64,000 bases of DNA from assembly GCA_016714895.1 (NCBI GenBank), contig JADKBV010000011.1, positions 124,001 through 188,000 of the forward strand, read 5' to 3'. This DNA is from Saprospiraceae bacterium (GTDB lineage: Bacteria; Bacteroidota; Bacteroidia; Chitinophagales; Saprospiraceae). The translations under genes and the position numbers were made by a program. Under the pieces are notes generated by a model, which worked only from the letters and a program-made list of their open reading frames with translations, was not told the origin of the DNA and made no database searches. Positions 27,516 to 38,568 of the stretch are shown here, one piece after another (positions within the stretch are counted from its first letter, which is position 1; each line of letters begins with the position of its first letter).

Positions 27516-28250
27516 GTGAAACATAATCAAATCGACATAAAAGACATCTATACATCAGACAATTTAATGGTGGAAATACCCCATGGGAAAATTGAACTGA
27601 GGGACGACAGAACTAAACAAAATTGGACTGTAGAGATAAATCCGTTTTTGCTTGCAAAATTTCCGGTAACACAAGAATTTTATGTTGCAATAACAAATGA
27701 AAACCCCAGTACAATAAAAGGCAACAAACATCCCGTAGAGACAGTTACCTGGAAAGAGGCTATCATTTTTTGTAATAGTTTATCAGTTAAGACAGGATTA
27801 GAATCTTGTTATTTGATTAAGGAAGATAAAGAAACAATAATCTTTGATATTAATGCAAACGGTTTTCGTTTGCCGACAGAAGCTGAATGGGAATATGCTT
27901 GTAAAGCCGGGGATACAGGAATAAGATACGGAGAACTAAATAGTATTGCCTGGTACAAAGACAATTCGTTTATGAAATCGCATATTGTCGGACAAAAAGA
28001 ACCAAATTCCTGGGGACTTTATGATATGCTGGGCAACGTTTGGGAATGGTGCTCGGACATCTATGACGAAACGGTTTACGGGTCATACAGAATTTTAAGA
28101 GGTGGCGGTTGGGCTGACGAAGAAAGAAGTGTTATGGCTACAAATCGAAGAAGAAGTCATCCTTTACAATTTAAAATTGATGACCTTGGATTTAGAATTG
28201 CGAGAAATCAGGCTGAAAATAACGAACCACTAGTACTACATTTGCTATAA
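27516..28250 (+). CDS. SUMF1/FGE-sulfatase domain protein
   Basis: A 244-residue protein using a GTG start at 27516; the next in-frame ATG (27567) would remove a segment, IDIKDIYTSDNLM, that I recall as conserved in close relatives. The formylglycine-generating-enzyme fold is clear: FPVTQEFYVAITNENPS, NGFRLPTEAEWEYACKAG, SWGLYDMLGNVWEWCSDIYD, RILRGGGWADEERS and LGFRIAR. The paired active-site cysteines of true FGE are not present, so sulfatase maturation is unlikely. Such stand-alone domains often act in C-type-lectin-like binding or in modifying enzymes. No neighbour explains it. Confidence 0.8.
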   Translation: MKHNQIDIKDIYTSDNLMVEIPHGKIELRDDRTKQNWTVEINPFLLAKFPVTQEFYVAITNENPSTIKGNKHPVETVTWKEAIIFCNSLSVKTGLESCYLIKEDKETIIFDINANGFRLPTEAEWEYACKAGDTGIRYGELNSIAWYKDNSFMKSHIVGQKEPNSWGLYDMLGNVWEWCSDIYDETVYGSYRILRGGGWADEERSVMATNRRRSHPLQFKIDDLGFRIARNQAENNEPLVLHLL

Positions 28251-28767
28251 TCTTGGTTTTTTGCCCGGTATAACGAAAGGTGTGATTATTTTACGGAGCC
28301 CATAAATAATATTTTCCTTTTTTAACACCTCAAGTTTTTTCAGGTTTTTATTTAAATACAAATGGAGTTGTAATTCATTTTTTTCCGTAAATCCGGATCA
28401 TAAGTGATTTATAATCAAAGTATTGGCAAAATGTTAAAGCGTTTTATCCCGAAATGCCTGTCATAAAGTATATATATCATCTCAGTATTCTTTTATATCT
28501 TTCGGAAGTGAAATGATTTACCGGATATTGCAAATAAATTTAGTTTAGCATACAAAATCCATTCGTAAGACTTAAGTTTGATTGTATTTAATCATTGAGG
28601 GACTAAAAAATAAAAATACACATACAGGCTGTGGGGACAGAAAGCAGGTAAAAAAATTGCCGGAGCCTATATAAATATTGGCTTTGGTGCAAATCATTGG
28701 TGAAAAATAATAAATATTCTTTACCTATGATTTGTTCCAAAACTTTTTCAACAAACTCTATTTTTAC
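28251..28767. other. Intergenic, no gene seen
   Basis: About 520 bases between the convergent SUMF1-like gene and the TolB/amidohydrolase gene. There is no open frame with coding composition and no hairpin followed by T residues that I can support. Some repeated short AT-rich words are present but nothing structured. Confidence 0.5.
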
Positions 28768-31700
28768 CTACAATCCACAGGCACATTTACCGCCCATAAT
28801 CCCGTGGGTATCTGAAAAAACGGGAAAAATATTGCCGCTGCCGTCGAGTTCCCAGAAAAATTTACTCCTCGTTTTTTGGGTATTTCCGATCTCGTTCATG
28901 TTTTCGGTATCGTACAATCTGCCGTTGATCATGGTGTAGACCACCTTTTCACTCTGTCGGATATCTGTCAATGGATTGCCGTCGATGATGATGAGGTCTG
29001 CCAGTTTTCCGGCTTTGAGCGAACCGATTTCTTTTCCATGCCCAGGAGTTTGGCACCGTTCATCGTGGCACAATACAAAGCTTCCTGGTTGGTCGTGCCT
29101 CCTTGCTGCAGCATCCACAATTCCCAATGGGCGCCGATACCCTGGATCTGGCCGTGGGCACCAAGATTGATTTTGACTCCGGCATCGTTGAGTTTTTGAG
29201 GGATTTTGAGGTCAGGATGTCCGTTTTCGTATTCTTCGTCAGGGACCATCGTTCTGTGTCTCGATCTGGCGTCAATCACCGGTCTTGGTGAAGGTCAACA
29301 ATTTTTATTTTCCAGACTTCGGTTTTCTGATACCAGTAATATTCGCCGTTGATACCACCGTAATTGACGATCAGGGTCGGCGTATTGCTGGTCTGTGTCC
29401 GTGACCAAAACTGAATGACATCATTGTACAAAGGTGCGACCGGAAGATTGTGCTCGACACTGGTATGACCATCAGCTACCATGCTCAGATTATGGTAAAA
29501 AAACGAACCACCTTCGGGAACGACCCTGATGCCCAATTGCCGGGCTGCTTCGATGACTTGTTGTCGTTGTTCTCTCCTGGGTTGGTTGTACGATTTGACA
29601 GAAAATGCTCCCAATGCTTTGGTACGGCGTAGTGCTGATTTAGCATCTTCGAGGCTATTGACTTCTGCTTTAAAATCCCCGTCGGCACCGTACAAAATCG
29701 TGCCTGTCGAAAAAATCCTCGGTCGGTAGGGGCTCCGGCTTTGACCATTTCTGACTGGGCAAAGGTGATTTCGCTGTTGGACGATGGGTCGTGGGTGGTC
29801 GTTACTCCAAAGGCCAGATTGGCAAAATATTCCCAATGTTTTTGTGGACTGATACCATCTCTGAAAGCACCGAGATGTGCGTGCACATCAACCAATCCCG
29901 GCATGATGGTTTTGCCTTTAACGTCAATCACTTTGGTGTTTTTTTCGACGGGCGCTCCTCCTGAAGAACCAACATAAACGATTTTATTGCCATCAACGAC
30001 CACTGTTCCGTTTTTGATCACCTGATTGTTTTCCATGGTGATGATATTTGCGTTTTTGAAAGCAATTTTTCCTTTGGGTTTATCGGATTTGACTTTCAGC
30101 ACAATTTTAGTGCCTGTGGAATCCATCGGTGGTATGCTGTCCAAAAGCGCCTTCCAGAAACAAAAATCTTCTTTATAGCAGTTCCGGAAAATATTCATTT
30201 CCCAGGGTCCAAAACAGTTTTTTACTGTCGGAAGACCAATGCAGGTTATACCCGGCATCTTTGGCCACCTGAGCCACGGGAACGGCTTTGGTTTTGGCCG
30301 AAATACCTATGGGTTGTCCGGTAGCCGGCATAGGTGCTATGTACACTTTGTGCAGTTCTGTAAAAGCAATCCATAAATTGTCGGGACTCGGAACAAAATT
30401 AGTTGTGTAGCTGGTGTTAAAAACAATATGGGTCTTTTTTGTTTCCAAATCATATTTTTTAAAGGCTTTGGAAATAGAACCAAATAAAAATCCGCCGGTG
30501 GTAAAAAAGATTTCTTTGCCTGATTTTGAAAACTGTGGTTTTTCTCCTTCACCGGTGATAAAAACAGGTTCTCCGCCATCGACACTCAACGTATAAATTC
30601 CGGCTTCAAGGCTGTAGAGATAACCCTGATGACCGTTTCCGCCTTCTTTGCGGTAGACTATATTTTTGCCATCCGGCGCGAAGGAAGGAGTTCTGTAGAT
30701 AGCGGGGTCTTTGGTCAGGGGTTTTGGACGTTCCGGTCCCAAAATCGTGGATTTTAATGGTTCCCATTGACTCGTCATTCGGTTACGTAGACCAATTTTG
30801 ACCATCCGGACTGAATGAGGCTTCGGCTTCCATATCTTCGCCGGAAAAAATGGGTTTGGGTGTTCGAAATTTTCAGAAGATAAAAGATTCCCAAGGCACT
30901 AAAAATACTTTTTCCCGTCCGGGAGAGGTGGTGAGGTTTCTCAACACTTTTATTTCAAATTCTTCTTCAAAAGGATTTTCAAAAGTGACCGTTTCCATGA
31001 GTTTGTGGTTGGCCTTCACACGGAAAGGGATTTCTTTGGCTGTTTTAGCGGCGACATCGACTGACATAATTTTGCCCTTAGCCCAGATGATGATGTTTTT
31101 GTCGTCCGGTGCCCAGTCAAATCCGGTGTAAATACCGAAAATGGTCCATGCTTCCTGTTGGTCTTTGGAAAGCGCATCGTATATCGGCCATTCCTTACCT
31201 GTGGACAATTCTCTGATGAAGAGCACCGATTTTTCTCTGACACGGCGCACAAAAGCCAGATGGTCACCCTTGTGTGAAACCTGGGGACGGCAGGCGCCAC
31301 CGCTTCCTCCGGTCACACGTTTGATTTCGCCGGTGGCAAAATCGTAGGATTGGATGACAAAGATTTCATTGTTCGGGTCCTTATTGTATTGAAAATATCC
31401 GCCGGGATACATGTCTTCGCTGTAGAAAAGTTTTTTGCCATCAGCAGAAATACAAGGTTCGTTGACATCCTGCTGATCGTTTTTTCTTTTGGTCAGTTGG
31501 ATACCTTCACCGCCTGAGATGTGGTACATCCACATTTCGCCGGCACCCAACGAACGACCTGACGTAAAGTGTTTTCGGGCAATGATGTACTGACCGTCCG
31601 GCATCCAGACCGCATTATTGAGGAGCCGAAAACTTTCTTTGGTAATTTGTTTAACGTTTTGACCGTTTACATCCATATAAAAAATGTTGTCGCCGCCTTT

Positions 31701-32009
31701 GGAGTCACTGGTAAACAATATTTTTTTTCCGTCAGGACTCCATCTCGGCTGCACTTCCCATGCAAGACCACTGCGGATACACGTCGCTTCACCTCCTGTC
31801 ACCGGCATGGTATAGATATCGCCGAGCATGTCAAAAGCGATGGTTTTTCCGTCCGGACTTACATCCACATTCATCCAGGTACCTTCATTGACATCAAAAG
31901 TAACATCCTTAAAATTGCCGGGAGGATTATTGACATCCCAGGTCGGTTTGTCCTGAGCAAAAACAGATAGGGTAGTGATAATACATACCAGGGTGAAAAA
32001 CGCTTTCAT
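28768..32009 (-). pseudogene. TolB-propeller amidohydrolase, secreted (frameshifted)
   Basis: The intact relative is a secreted protein of about 1080 residues. Here it is split among at least six frame segments from 32009 down to 28768. Visible parts: signal peptide (FFTLVCIITTLSVFAQ); WD40/PD40 TolB-like propeller repeats (NVDVSPDGKTIAFDMLGDIY, PRWSPDGKKILFTSDSKGG, SADGKKLFYSEDMYPGGY); and then an amidohydrolase domain with GKTIMPGLVDVHAHLG (first metal-binding HxH) and FGVTTTHDPSSN. It should hydrolyse an amide or related bond in the periplasm or outside the cell; the substrate is unknown. The breaks are single-base shifts scattered along the gene. Confidence 0.8.
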
Positions 32010-32222
32010 AAAAATATTTTATTTAATGGTAAAAATAATGGAATTGATGAATCAGAAGTGGATTATTACCATCTTTTTTATAATATGCTCATGGAAGATG
32101 AATATATTGGAAAACCTAAATCATTCATTCAATAAATAGGAAAAAAAAGGTAAATCAGGTGTCAAAAACAGGAATTCTGATGTACAATGTTTGATTTCTG
32201 TATAAATTACAGTAAATTCTTG

Positions 32223-32230
32223 TAATTTTG
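32223..32230 (+). promoter_or_regulatory. -7 box of the amidophosphoribosyltransferase gene
   Basis: TAATTTTG matches the TAnnTTTG consensus and predicts a start near 32237 and a 35-base leader before the ATG at 32272. No well-spaced -33 TTTG is visible, so this is a moderate call. Confidence 0.4.
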
Positions 32231-32271
32231 CACTTCCTAAAAGCCCAACATATCAGAAATTAAATCCCTCG

Positions 32272-34163
32272 ATGAGCGATCACATTAAACACGAGTGCGG
32301 ACTGGCACTTATCAGGCTTTTGAAGCCCTTGGAATATTATCAGGAAAAATACGGATCTTCCCTGTACGGATTGCACAAAATGCAGTTGCTGCTGCAAAAA
32401 CAAAGAAACCGTGGACAGGATGGAGCAGGTTTGGTAACCATTAAGATGGATATGGAGCCCGGCAACCGTTATATTTCGCGGAAGCGAAGCAACAGTCCTC
32501 AATACCTTAAGGATTTGTTTGATGGTGTTTTTGCGCATTTTAATGATCTGGCACCGGAACAAATGAACGACCCTGCGTGGTTAAAACAAAATAAACCCTA
32601 CACCGGAGAATTGTTGCTGGGACACCTGAGATACGGAACCCACGGACCGAATACGATAGAAACAGTTCACCCTTTTTTGCGACAGAATAATTGGATAACC
32701 CGAAATCTGGTTCTGGCCGGCAATTTTAATCTGACCAATGTAGATGAATTGTTTAATGAACTGATCGGATTCGGACAATATCCTAAAGAAAAATCTGATA
32801 CGGTCACCGTCCTTGAAAAGATAGGACATTTTTTGGATGATGAGGTACAACGTTTGTTTTCATGGTTCAAACCCGAAGGATACAGCAACGAACAAATCAA
32901 TCAACTCATCATCGAACATCTCGACGTTCACAGGTTGCTTCAACGGTCAACCCGAAAATTTGACGGCGGATATGTTGGCGGCTGGACTAATAGGGCATGG
33001 TGATGCTTTTGTCATGCGCGATCCATCGGGTATCAGACCGGCATTTATTACCATGATGATGAAATTGTGGTTGTCGCCAGTGAAAGACCTGCGATTCAGA
33101 CGGTATTGAATATCAGATATTTTCAGGTGAAAGAATTGCAGCCGGGACATGCTTTGATTATCAAAAAAACGGACTCGTCACCGAAGAATTGTGCAAACAA
33201 CCATTGCCTAAGACACCGTGCAGTTTTGAAAGAATTTATTTCAGTCAGGCACAGACAGAGATATATATCTTGAAAGAAAAAAACTGGGTGAGTTGCTGGT
33301 CAAAAAATTCTTAAAGCTATAGATAACGATTTGGAAAACACCATTTTTCATTTATACCGAATACGGCAGAAGTTGCTTTTTCGGAATGATGAAAGGTTTG
33401 GAAGCCGAACTCAATGAAATAAAACAACAAAAATCCTTGAGCTTCAGCAAAAATGAACTGACACCCGAAAAACTCCAACAAATTCTTCATATGTCGGTCC
33501 CGTGCAGAAAAACTGGCAGTCAAAGACGAAAAACTGAGGACCTTTATTGCAGATAATGTTTCGCGGGGACAGATGGTTTCGCATGTATACGATGTAACCT
33601 ATGGTATTGTGCAGAATGAAGTGGATACATTGGTATTAATCGATGACTCCATTGTCCGGGGGACGACGTTGAGAGACACGATCATTTATATTTTATCTAC
33701 TTTAAGACCTAAAAAAATCATCATTGTATCTTCAGCACCACAAATCAGATATCCTGATTGTTATGGGATAGATATGAGTAAAATGAAAGAATTTATTGCT
33801 TTCAGAGCGTTGGTGGCTTTGCTTGAAGAAGATAACAAAACCCATTTGATGCAGGAAGTATATGAAAGATGTCTTGAGCAGGAAAAACTCCCTATAGAAC
33901 AGATGACCAATCAGGTTCAGTTTTTATACAGCCAATATACTCAGGAGCAAATTTCGGCAAAAATTTCACAATTGGTGACGCCTGACAACATTTTACCCAA
34001 TGTGGAGGTTATATATCAGACTATAGAGGATTTACATATAGCTTGTCCGGAAAATCACGGGGATTGGTATTTTTCAGGAAATTATCCCACCTACGGAGGG
34101 ACAAGAGTGGTAAACAGGGCGTTTATCAATTATATGAATAATAATGACGAAAGAGCTTATTAA
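32272..34163 (+). pseudogene. Amidophosphoribosyltransferase (PurF family), frameshifted
   Basis: The N-terminal glutamine amidotransferase starts MSDHIKHECG (nucleophile Cys9), with QRNRGQDGAG and GHLRYGTHGPN. The C-terminal phosphoribosyltransferase has the PRPP-binding motif TLVLIDDSIVRGTTLRD (near 33630) and QIRYPDCYGIDM. The restored length would be about 630 residues, longer than classical PurF, as in the Bacteroidota form. Between 32970 and 33570 the frame changes several times. Near 33041, CATTTATTACC should have one more T to read FYYHDDE. It would transfer ammonia to PRPP in the first purine step. A housekeeping role makes true decay unlikely. Confidence 0.85.
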
Positions 34164-34232
34164 AAATAGTTACAGGATTGTAAAAAATCTGACAATCAGC
34201 AGTTAAACCAAAAATTCGGTGTTTATTTTTCC

Positions 34233-34261
34233 TTGATAATCAAAGAAAAGTAGTAATTTTG
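34233..34261 (+). promoter_or_regulatory. Promoter of the mre operon
   Basis: TTG at 34233-34235, 18 bases, then TAATTTTG at 34254-34261. The predicted start is near 34268, leaving a leader of about 34 bases before the ATG at 34302. The -7 box overlaps the alternative TTG start at 34259, which argues against translation from that codon. Confidence 0.5.
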
Positions 34262-34301
34262 CCACCCTTATATTTTTTCCAGTCATTGTCATCAATATAT
34301 C

Positions 34302-35332
34302 ATGAGACTTTTAAGTTTTTCACTCAGGAATTAGCTGTAGATTTAGGAACGGCTAATACGTTAATTATTCAGAATGATAAAGTTGTGGTGGATGAACCAT
34401 CCATCGTAGCTATCAACAGGCAAACCAATGAAGTAATCGCAGTGGGCAACCGGGCCATGCAGATGCATGAAAAAACGCATGACAATATCAAAACTGTCAG
34501 ACCTTTAAAGGACGGTGTCATAGCAGATTTTCAGGCTGCTGAGGCGTTGATACAAGGTCTGATCAATATGATTGGAGAAAAAAGAAGATTTTTTACACAC
34601 CTGAAAATGGTAATTTGTATTCCTTCAGGTATCACGGAAGTTGAAAAAAGAGCCGTTTTTGATTCTGCTGACCACGTGGACTCGAAAGAGACTTATCTCA
34701 TCCACGAACCAATGGCAGCTGCATTGGGTATCGGTTTGGACGTTGAAGAACCTATAGGCCACATGGTCATTGACATTGGAGGAGGAACGACTGAAATTGC
34801 CGTTATTGCTTTGTCAGGAATCGTCACCGATCAATCTATCAGGATAGCAGGAGATGAGTTTACCAATGACATCATCGACTACATGAAAAGAAAACACAAT
34901 ATATTAATCGGAGAAAGAACGGCCGAACAAATCAAAATTCACGCAGGTGCTGCCATGGCAGAAATCCAGGATGCACCACCCAAATATGCGGTTAACGGCA
35001 GAGACCTTCTGACGGGTATTCCGAAACAAGTTTTTACATCCCATGGAGAGGTCGCTGAAGCATTGGACAAGTCTATTGCCAAGATCGAAGAAGCTATCCT
35101 GAAAGCATTGGAAGATACGCCACCGGAGTTGTCCTCAGATATTTTTAAAACCGGATTATACCTGACAGGAGGAGGAGCATTACTCCGGGGTCTGGATGTA
35201 AGAATCAGTTTGAAAACAAAATTAAATGTCATCATAGCTGATGATCCGTTGAGGGCTGTGGTAAGAGGAACGGGAATGGCCCTTAAAAACTCACATAAAT
35301 TTTCCTTCCTGATAGACCGGAAGAGTATATGA
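34302..35332 (+). CDS. mreB: Rod shape-determining actin-like protein MreB
   Basis: Actin-fold ATPase of about 343 residues that guides lateral-wall synthesis. Motifs: phosphate 1 AVDLGTANTLI, GVIADFQAAEALI, phosphate 2 VIDIGGGTTEIAVI, and the adenosine motif GLYLTGGGALLRGL. The natural start is the ATG at 34302 (MRLLSFFTQEL...). The T run at 34316-34320 has five Ts where six are needed to join MRLLS to FFTQELAVDLG, so as written the gene reads only from an upstream TTG at 34259 with an unnatural leader. First gene of mreB-mreC-mreD-mrdA. Confidence 0.95.
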
Positions 35333-35351
35333 TTTTATTTGATAACAAAGT

Positions 35352-36173
35352 ATGAACAGTGTTTTTCAATTATTTATAAAATATGGGTTTCACCTCATTT
35401 TTATTATACTTGAGATATTTTGTTTTTATTTGATTATCCAATACAACAGGGTGCAGAATGAAATTTTTTTTAATTCGTCCAATGTATACATAGCCAGATT
35501 GGCTACGTCTACCAATAAAATGTACCAATACCTGAACATCAGGCAGGTCAACGATAGTTTGGTTCGTGAAAATGCCAACCTCATCGAAAATCTCATCCGA
35601 ATAGAATACATAAATACAGAGATTCCGCAACTGGACTCAGCGTTTTCACAATATTCGATCATTCCGGCACCTATCTGCAATCATACTTTTCAATTGGCCA
35701 ACAACCATATCACACTTTGTAAAGGAAGACGGGAAGGCATTGAACCCAATATGGGTGTTATCAGCGAAAAAGGTATTGTCGGCATCGTCAGAAACGTTTC
35801 TGACAATTATGCACATGTCATTTCACTGTTGCATAGCCAAACCAGAATAAGTTGCGCTGTTCAGTCGAGAAATACCCATGGTAATCTGGTTTGGAAAACC
35901 ATGGATCCGCAGACCATGATTCTTGAATCGGTGCCGAAACATCAGTTTATAGCCATAGGAGATACAGTTGTCACCAGCGGGTATTCGACCATTTTTCCGA
36001 AAGGAATAAAAGTCGGGCGGATAGAAAAATTTGAAGTTGTTCCCGGCAGTAATAGTTTTGAAATCACAGTAAAATTATTTCAGAATTTATCCTCATTGCC
36101 TTATGCATATGTGGTAAAAAACCGGTTTGCCGCTGAGCAGCTGAAATTGGAAGAGGAGGTGAAAAATGAATAG
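35352..36173 (+). CDS. mreC: Rod shape-determining protein MreC
   Basis: A 273-residue protein with an N-terminal transmembrane helix (residues 8-30), a coiled coil to about residue 100, and the periplasmic beta-barrel pair: ICNHTFQLANNHITLCKGRREGIEPNMGVISEKGIVGIV, then SRNTHGNLVWKT and GDTVVTSGYSTIFPKGIKVG. The GxVxxxGxxGxV spacing is normal. It links MreB inside to PBP2 outside. It lies 19 bases after mreB and overlaps mreD by eight bases. Confidence 0.95.
   Translation: MNSVFQLFIKYGFHLIFIILEIFCFYLIIQYNRVQNEIFFNSSNVYIARLATSTNKMYQYLNIRQVNDSLVRENANLIENLIRIEYINTEIPQLDSAFSQYSIIPAPICNHTFQLANNHITLCKGRREGIEPNMGVISEKGIVGIVRNVSDNYAHVISLLHSQTRISCAVQSRNTHGNLVWKTMDPQTMILESVPKHQFIAIGDTVVTSGYSTIFPKGIKVGRIEKFEVVPGSNSFEITVKLFQNLSSLPYAYVVKNRFAAEQLKLEEEVKNE
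36151..36160 (+). promoter_or_regulatory. Strong Shine-Dalgarno before mreD
   Basis: The end of mreC contains GAGGAGGTG about five bases before the mreD ATG at 36166, an unusually strong ribosome site for Bacteroidota, where such sites are rare. It fixes the mreD start and suggests coupled translation across the eight-base overlap. Confidence 0.5.
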
Positions 36174-36684
36174 CCTGTGGACAATGCAGATATGGCGTTT
36201 TATTTTGTTGTTATTGGTTCAGGGACTGATATTCAAACAAATACAGTTTGCTGACGAACCCTGGTATTACCTGCATATTTTTGTGTATCCTTTGTTTACC
36301 TTTTTACTCCCGGTCAAATTGCAGAATTCGATCGTTTTGGTTTTGTCCTTCATCATGGGGCTTTTGGTGGATTGGTTTTACGATTCTCCCGGGGTTCACG
36401 CTGCATCTCTGGTATTTACCGCTTACCTGAGGCCTTTGATTTTAGGTATTCTGGAGCCATATGAAGGATATAATATGAATGAGATTCCCGGATTAAAAAG
36501 GATGGGGCTTGGTTGGTTTGCTTCATATGTTTCCATCCTTATGATTATCCATTTGTTTTTTTACTTTAGTGTGGAAGCTTTTTCTTTTGTATTTATTTTT
36601 GACATAGTCATGAATACATTATTTACATTTACAGCTTCACTGTTTGTTATCCTTTTGCTGCAGTACATTTTCAGTTCTAAGTAA
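36166..36684 (+). CDS. mreD: Rod shape-determining protein MreD
   Basis: A 172-residue integral membrane protein with five or six hydrophobic segments. The tract FVYPLFTFLLPVKLQNSIVLVLSFIMGLLVDWFYDSPGVHAASLVFTAYLRP is the MreD signature region (GLLxDxxxxxPLG-like). It sits between mreC and the PBP2 gene, and its stop is followed one base later by the mrdA ATG. It is part of the elongasome membrane complex. Confidence 0.9.
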   Translation: MNSLWTMQIWRFILLLLVQGLIFKQIQFADEPWYYLHIFVYPLFTFLLPVKLQNSIVLVLSFIMGLLVDWFYDSPGVHAASLVFTAYLRPLILGILEPYEGYNMNEIPGLKRMGLGWFASYVSILMIIHLFFYFSVEAFSFVFIFDIVMNTLFTFTASLFVILLLQYIFSSK

Positions 36685-36685
36685 T

Positions 36686-38557
36686 ATGGAAAATAAGGAC
36701 AGGCATAAAATCATCATCATCTTTGTCATTTTAGGAGCATTATTATTGACATTCAGGAGTGCACAGCTTCAGTTATTTACCCAAAAGTATAAAGAGCAGG
36801 CAGCCAGAACAACTTTGTACAAAAGTATTATTTATCCGGCACGAGGGTTGTTGTACGACCGAAATGGCAAACCTTTGGTGCTTAATTATCCAATTTATGA
36901 AATATTGGCTATCAAAAATAAAGTCAATCCGGCCATGGATACGGCAAATTTCTGCCGGCTGTTAAATATTGATATCGAAACGTTCAAAAAAAATCTGGAC
37001 AAAGATTGGTCAAATCCGAAATTTCATAAAGCGATACCTTTTGTATTTCTCAATAAAATAAGCCCTGAACAATTTGCCGTTTTTCAGGAGCATATGTATA
37101 AGTTTCCCGGGTTTTATCCGGTGCAGCGATATATACGAGCTTATCCGCATCAGCACGCCGCTCATGCGTTGGGATACATGGGTGAAGTGAACAAAGAAAT
37201 TATTGAAAAATACGGAGATAAATATGCTGCCGGAGACTTCATCGGAATATCAGGTATTGAATATGCCTATGAAAATGAATTATCTGGAGAAAAAGGAGTG
37301 CAATATATTCTAAGAGACAACCTGGGCAGAATGGTCGGTTCTTTTGATAATGGCAGACTGGATTCTATGGCCGTTTCCGGTGAAGATATTGATTTGAGTA
37401 TTGATATCGACCTGCAGGCTTACGGTGAGTCGTTATTAAAAAATAAAAGAGGAGCCATCGTAGCAATTGAACCTTCTACCGGACAAATTCTTGCTTTGGT
37501 TTCATCCCCTTCTTTTGACCCCAATTTATTGACATTGGACGAAAAAAGGGGAAAAGGTATCAAATTATTGTTGCTCGATTCCATCAATAAACCCTTGAAC
37601 AACAGAGCGGTAACCAAGAAGTACCCTCCGGGATCTATTTTTAAGCCAATTTTGTCTCTGATCACGTTGCAAAAAGGTACCACTTATGCTTCCAAAACCA
37701 TTTATTGTCCGGGATACTACCGTTTGAGCGCTACCAAAGTCCAGAAATGTCATGGTCACAGTGTGCCCAAAGACATCAGTGAAGCCATTCAGCACTCATG
37801 CAACACCTATTTTTTTCAGTTGTACAGAGATTTTGTGGATCAATACGGATACAAAAAACCGGGAGTCGGATTGGATACTTTGGTAAGTTATTTGTATGAT
37901 TTCGGATTGGGAAAAAGGTTGGGTGTGGATCTTAGTTATGAAAATAAAGGATATGTTCCAACTTCTGAATATTACAACAGATTGTATCGCAAAGAAGTCA
38001 ACGGATGGCGCTCAGTCTGGACATTGTCCCTGGGTATCGGACAGGGAGAGATGCAGCTTACTACCATTCAAATGGCCAACCTTGCTGTGATTCTGGCTAA
38101 TAGAGGATTTTATTACACCCCTCACCTTATCAAACAATTTCGTTCAGGAAAACCACTTCCCATAGAATATTCTATTCCCAAAAAAGTAAGAATTGATAAA
38201 AAACATTTTGCTCCTGTCATTGATGGGTTGGAAAAAGTGGTTTTATATGCAGCCAGATCAGCCTATGTACCAGGATTGGATGTTTGCGGAAAAACCGGAA
38301 CGTCTGAAAATGTTCATGGCGAAGACCATTCGGTATTTTTCGGTTTTGCACCAAAAAACAAACCCAGAATAGCCATTGCCGTGTTTGTGGAAAATGCAGG
38401 ATTCGGGGCAGAGTGGGCAGCACCTGTCGCTGGTCTGATGATCGAAAAATATCTGAACAAAGAAATCAGTCCCGCAAGAAAATATCTTGAAGAAAGTATG
38501 ATCAAAGGTATCCTTGTCGACAACCAGGTTGAATATATTGTCCCTGAAGAACAATAA
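36686..38557 (+). CDS. mrdA: Penicillin-binding protein 2
   Basis: A 623-residue peptidoglycan transpeptidase of the elongasome. An N-terminal transmembrane helix (IIIIFVILGALLLTF) precedes the PBP dimer region (YPARGLLYDRNGKPLVLNYP, YPHQHAAHALGYMGEV) and the transpeptidase domain: SxxK as PGSIFKP with Ser317 and Lys320, SxN as HSCNTYF, and KTGT at about residue 536 (CGKTGTSEN). The ATG at 36686, right after the mreD stop, is chosen; the longer frame overlaps mreD. The usual next gene, rodA, is absent; instead a MITE-like element and a convergent gene follow. Confidence 0.95.
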   Translation: MENKDRHKIIIIFVILGALLLTFRSAQLQLFTQKYKEQAARTTLYKSIIYPARGLLYDRNGKPLVLNYPIYEILAIKNKVNPAMDTANFCRLLNIDIETFKKNLDKDWSNPKFHKAIPFVFLNKISPEQFAVFQEHMYKFPGFYPVQRYIRAYPHQHAAHALGYMGEVNKEIIEKYGDKYAAGDFIGISGIEYAYENELSGEKGVQYILRDNLGRMVGSFDNGRLDSMAVSGEDIDLSIDIDLQAYGESLLKNKRGAIVAIEPSTGQILALVSSPSFDPNLLTLDEKRGKGIKLLLLDSINKPLNNRAVTKKYPPGSIFKPILSLITLQKGTTYASKTIYCPGYYRLSATKVQKCHGHSVPKDISEAIQHSCNTYFFQLYRDFVDQYGYKKPGVGLDTLVSYLYDFGLGKRLGVDLSYENKGYVPTSEYYNRLYRKEVNGWRSVWTLSLGIGQGEMQLTTIQMANLAVILANRGFYYTPHLIKQFRSGKPLPIEYSIPKKVRIDKKHFAPVIDGLEKVVLYAARSAYVPGLDVCGKTGTSENVHGEDHSVFFGFAPKNKPRIAIAVFVENAGFGAEWAAPVAGLMIEKYLNKEISPARKYLEESMIKGILVDNQVEYIVPEEQ

Positions 38558-38568
38558 AACCTGCAACT

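Noticed and set aside
34259..34301. TTG start for mreB at 34259
   Set aside because: It lies inside the predicted -7 box and adds residues with no resemblance to MreB. The ATG at 34302 with one restored T gives the conserved N-terminus.
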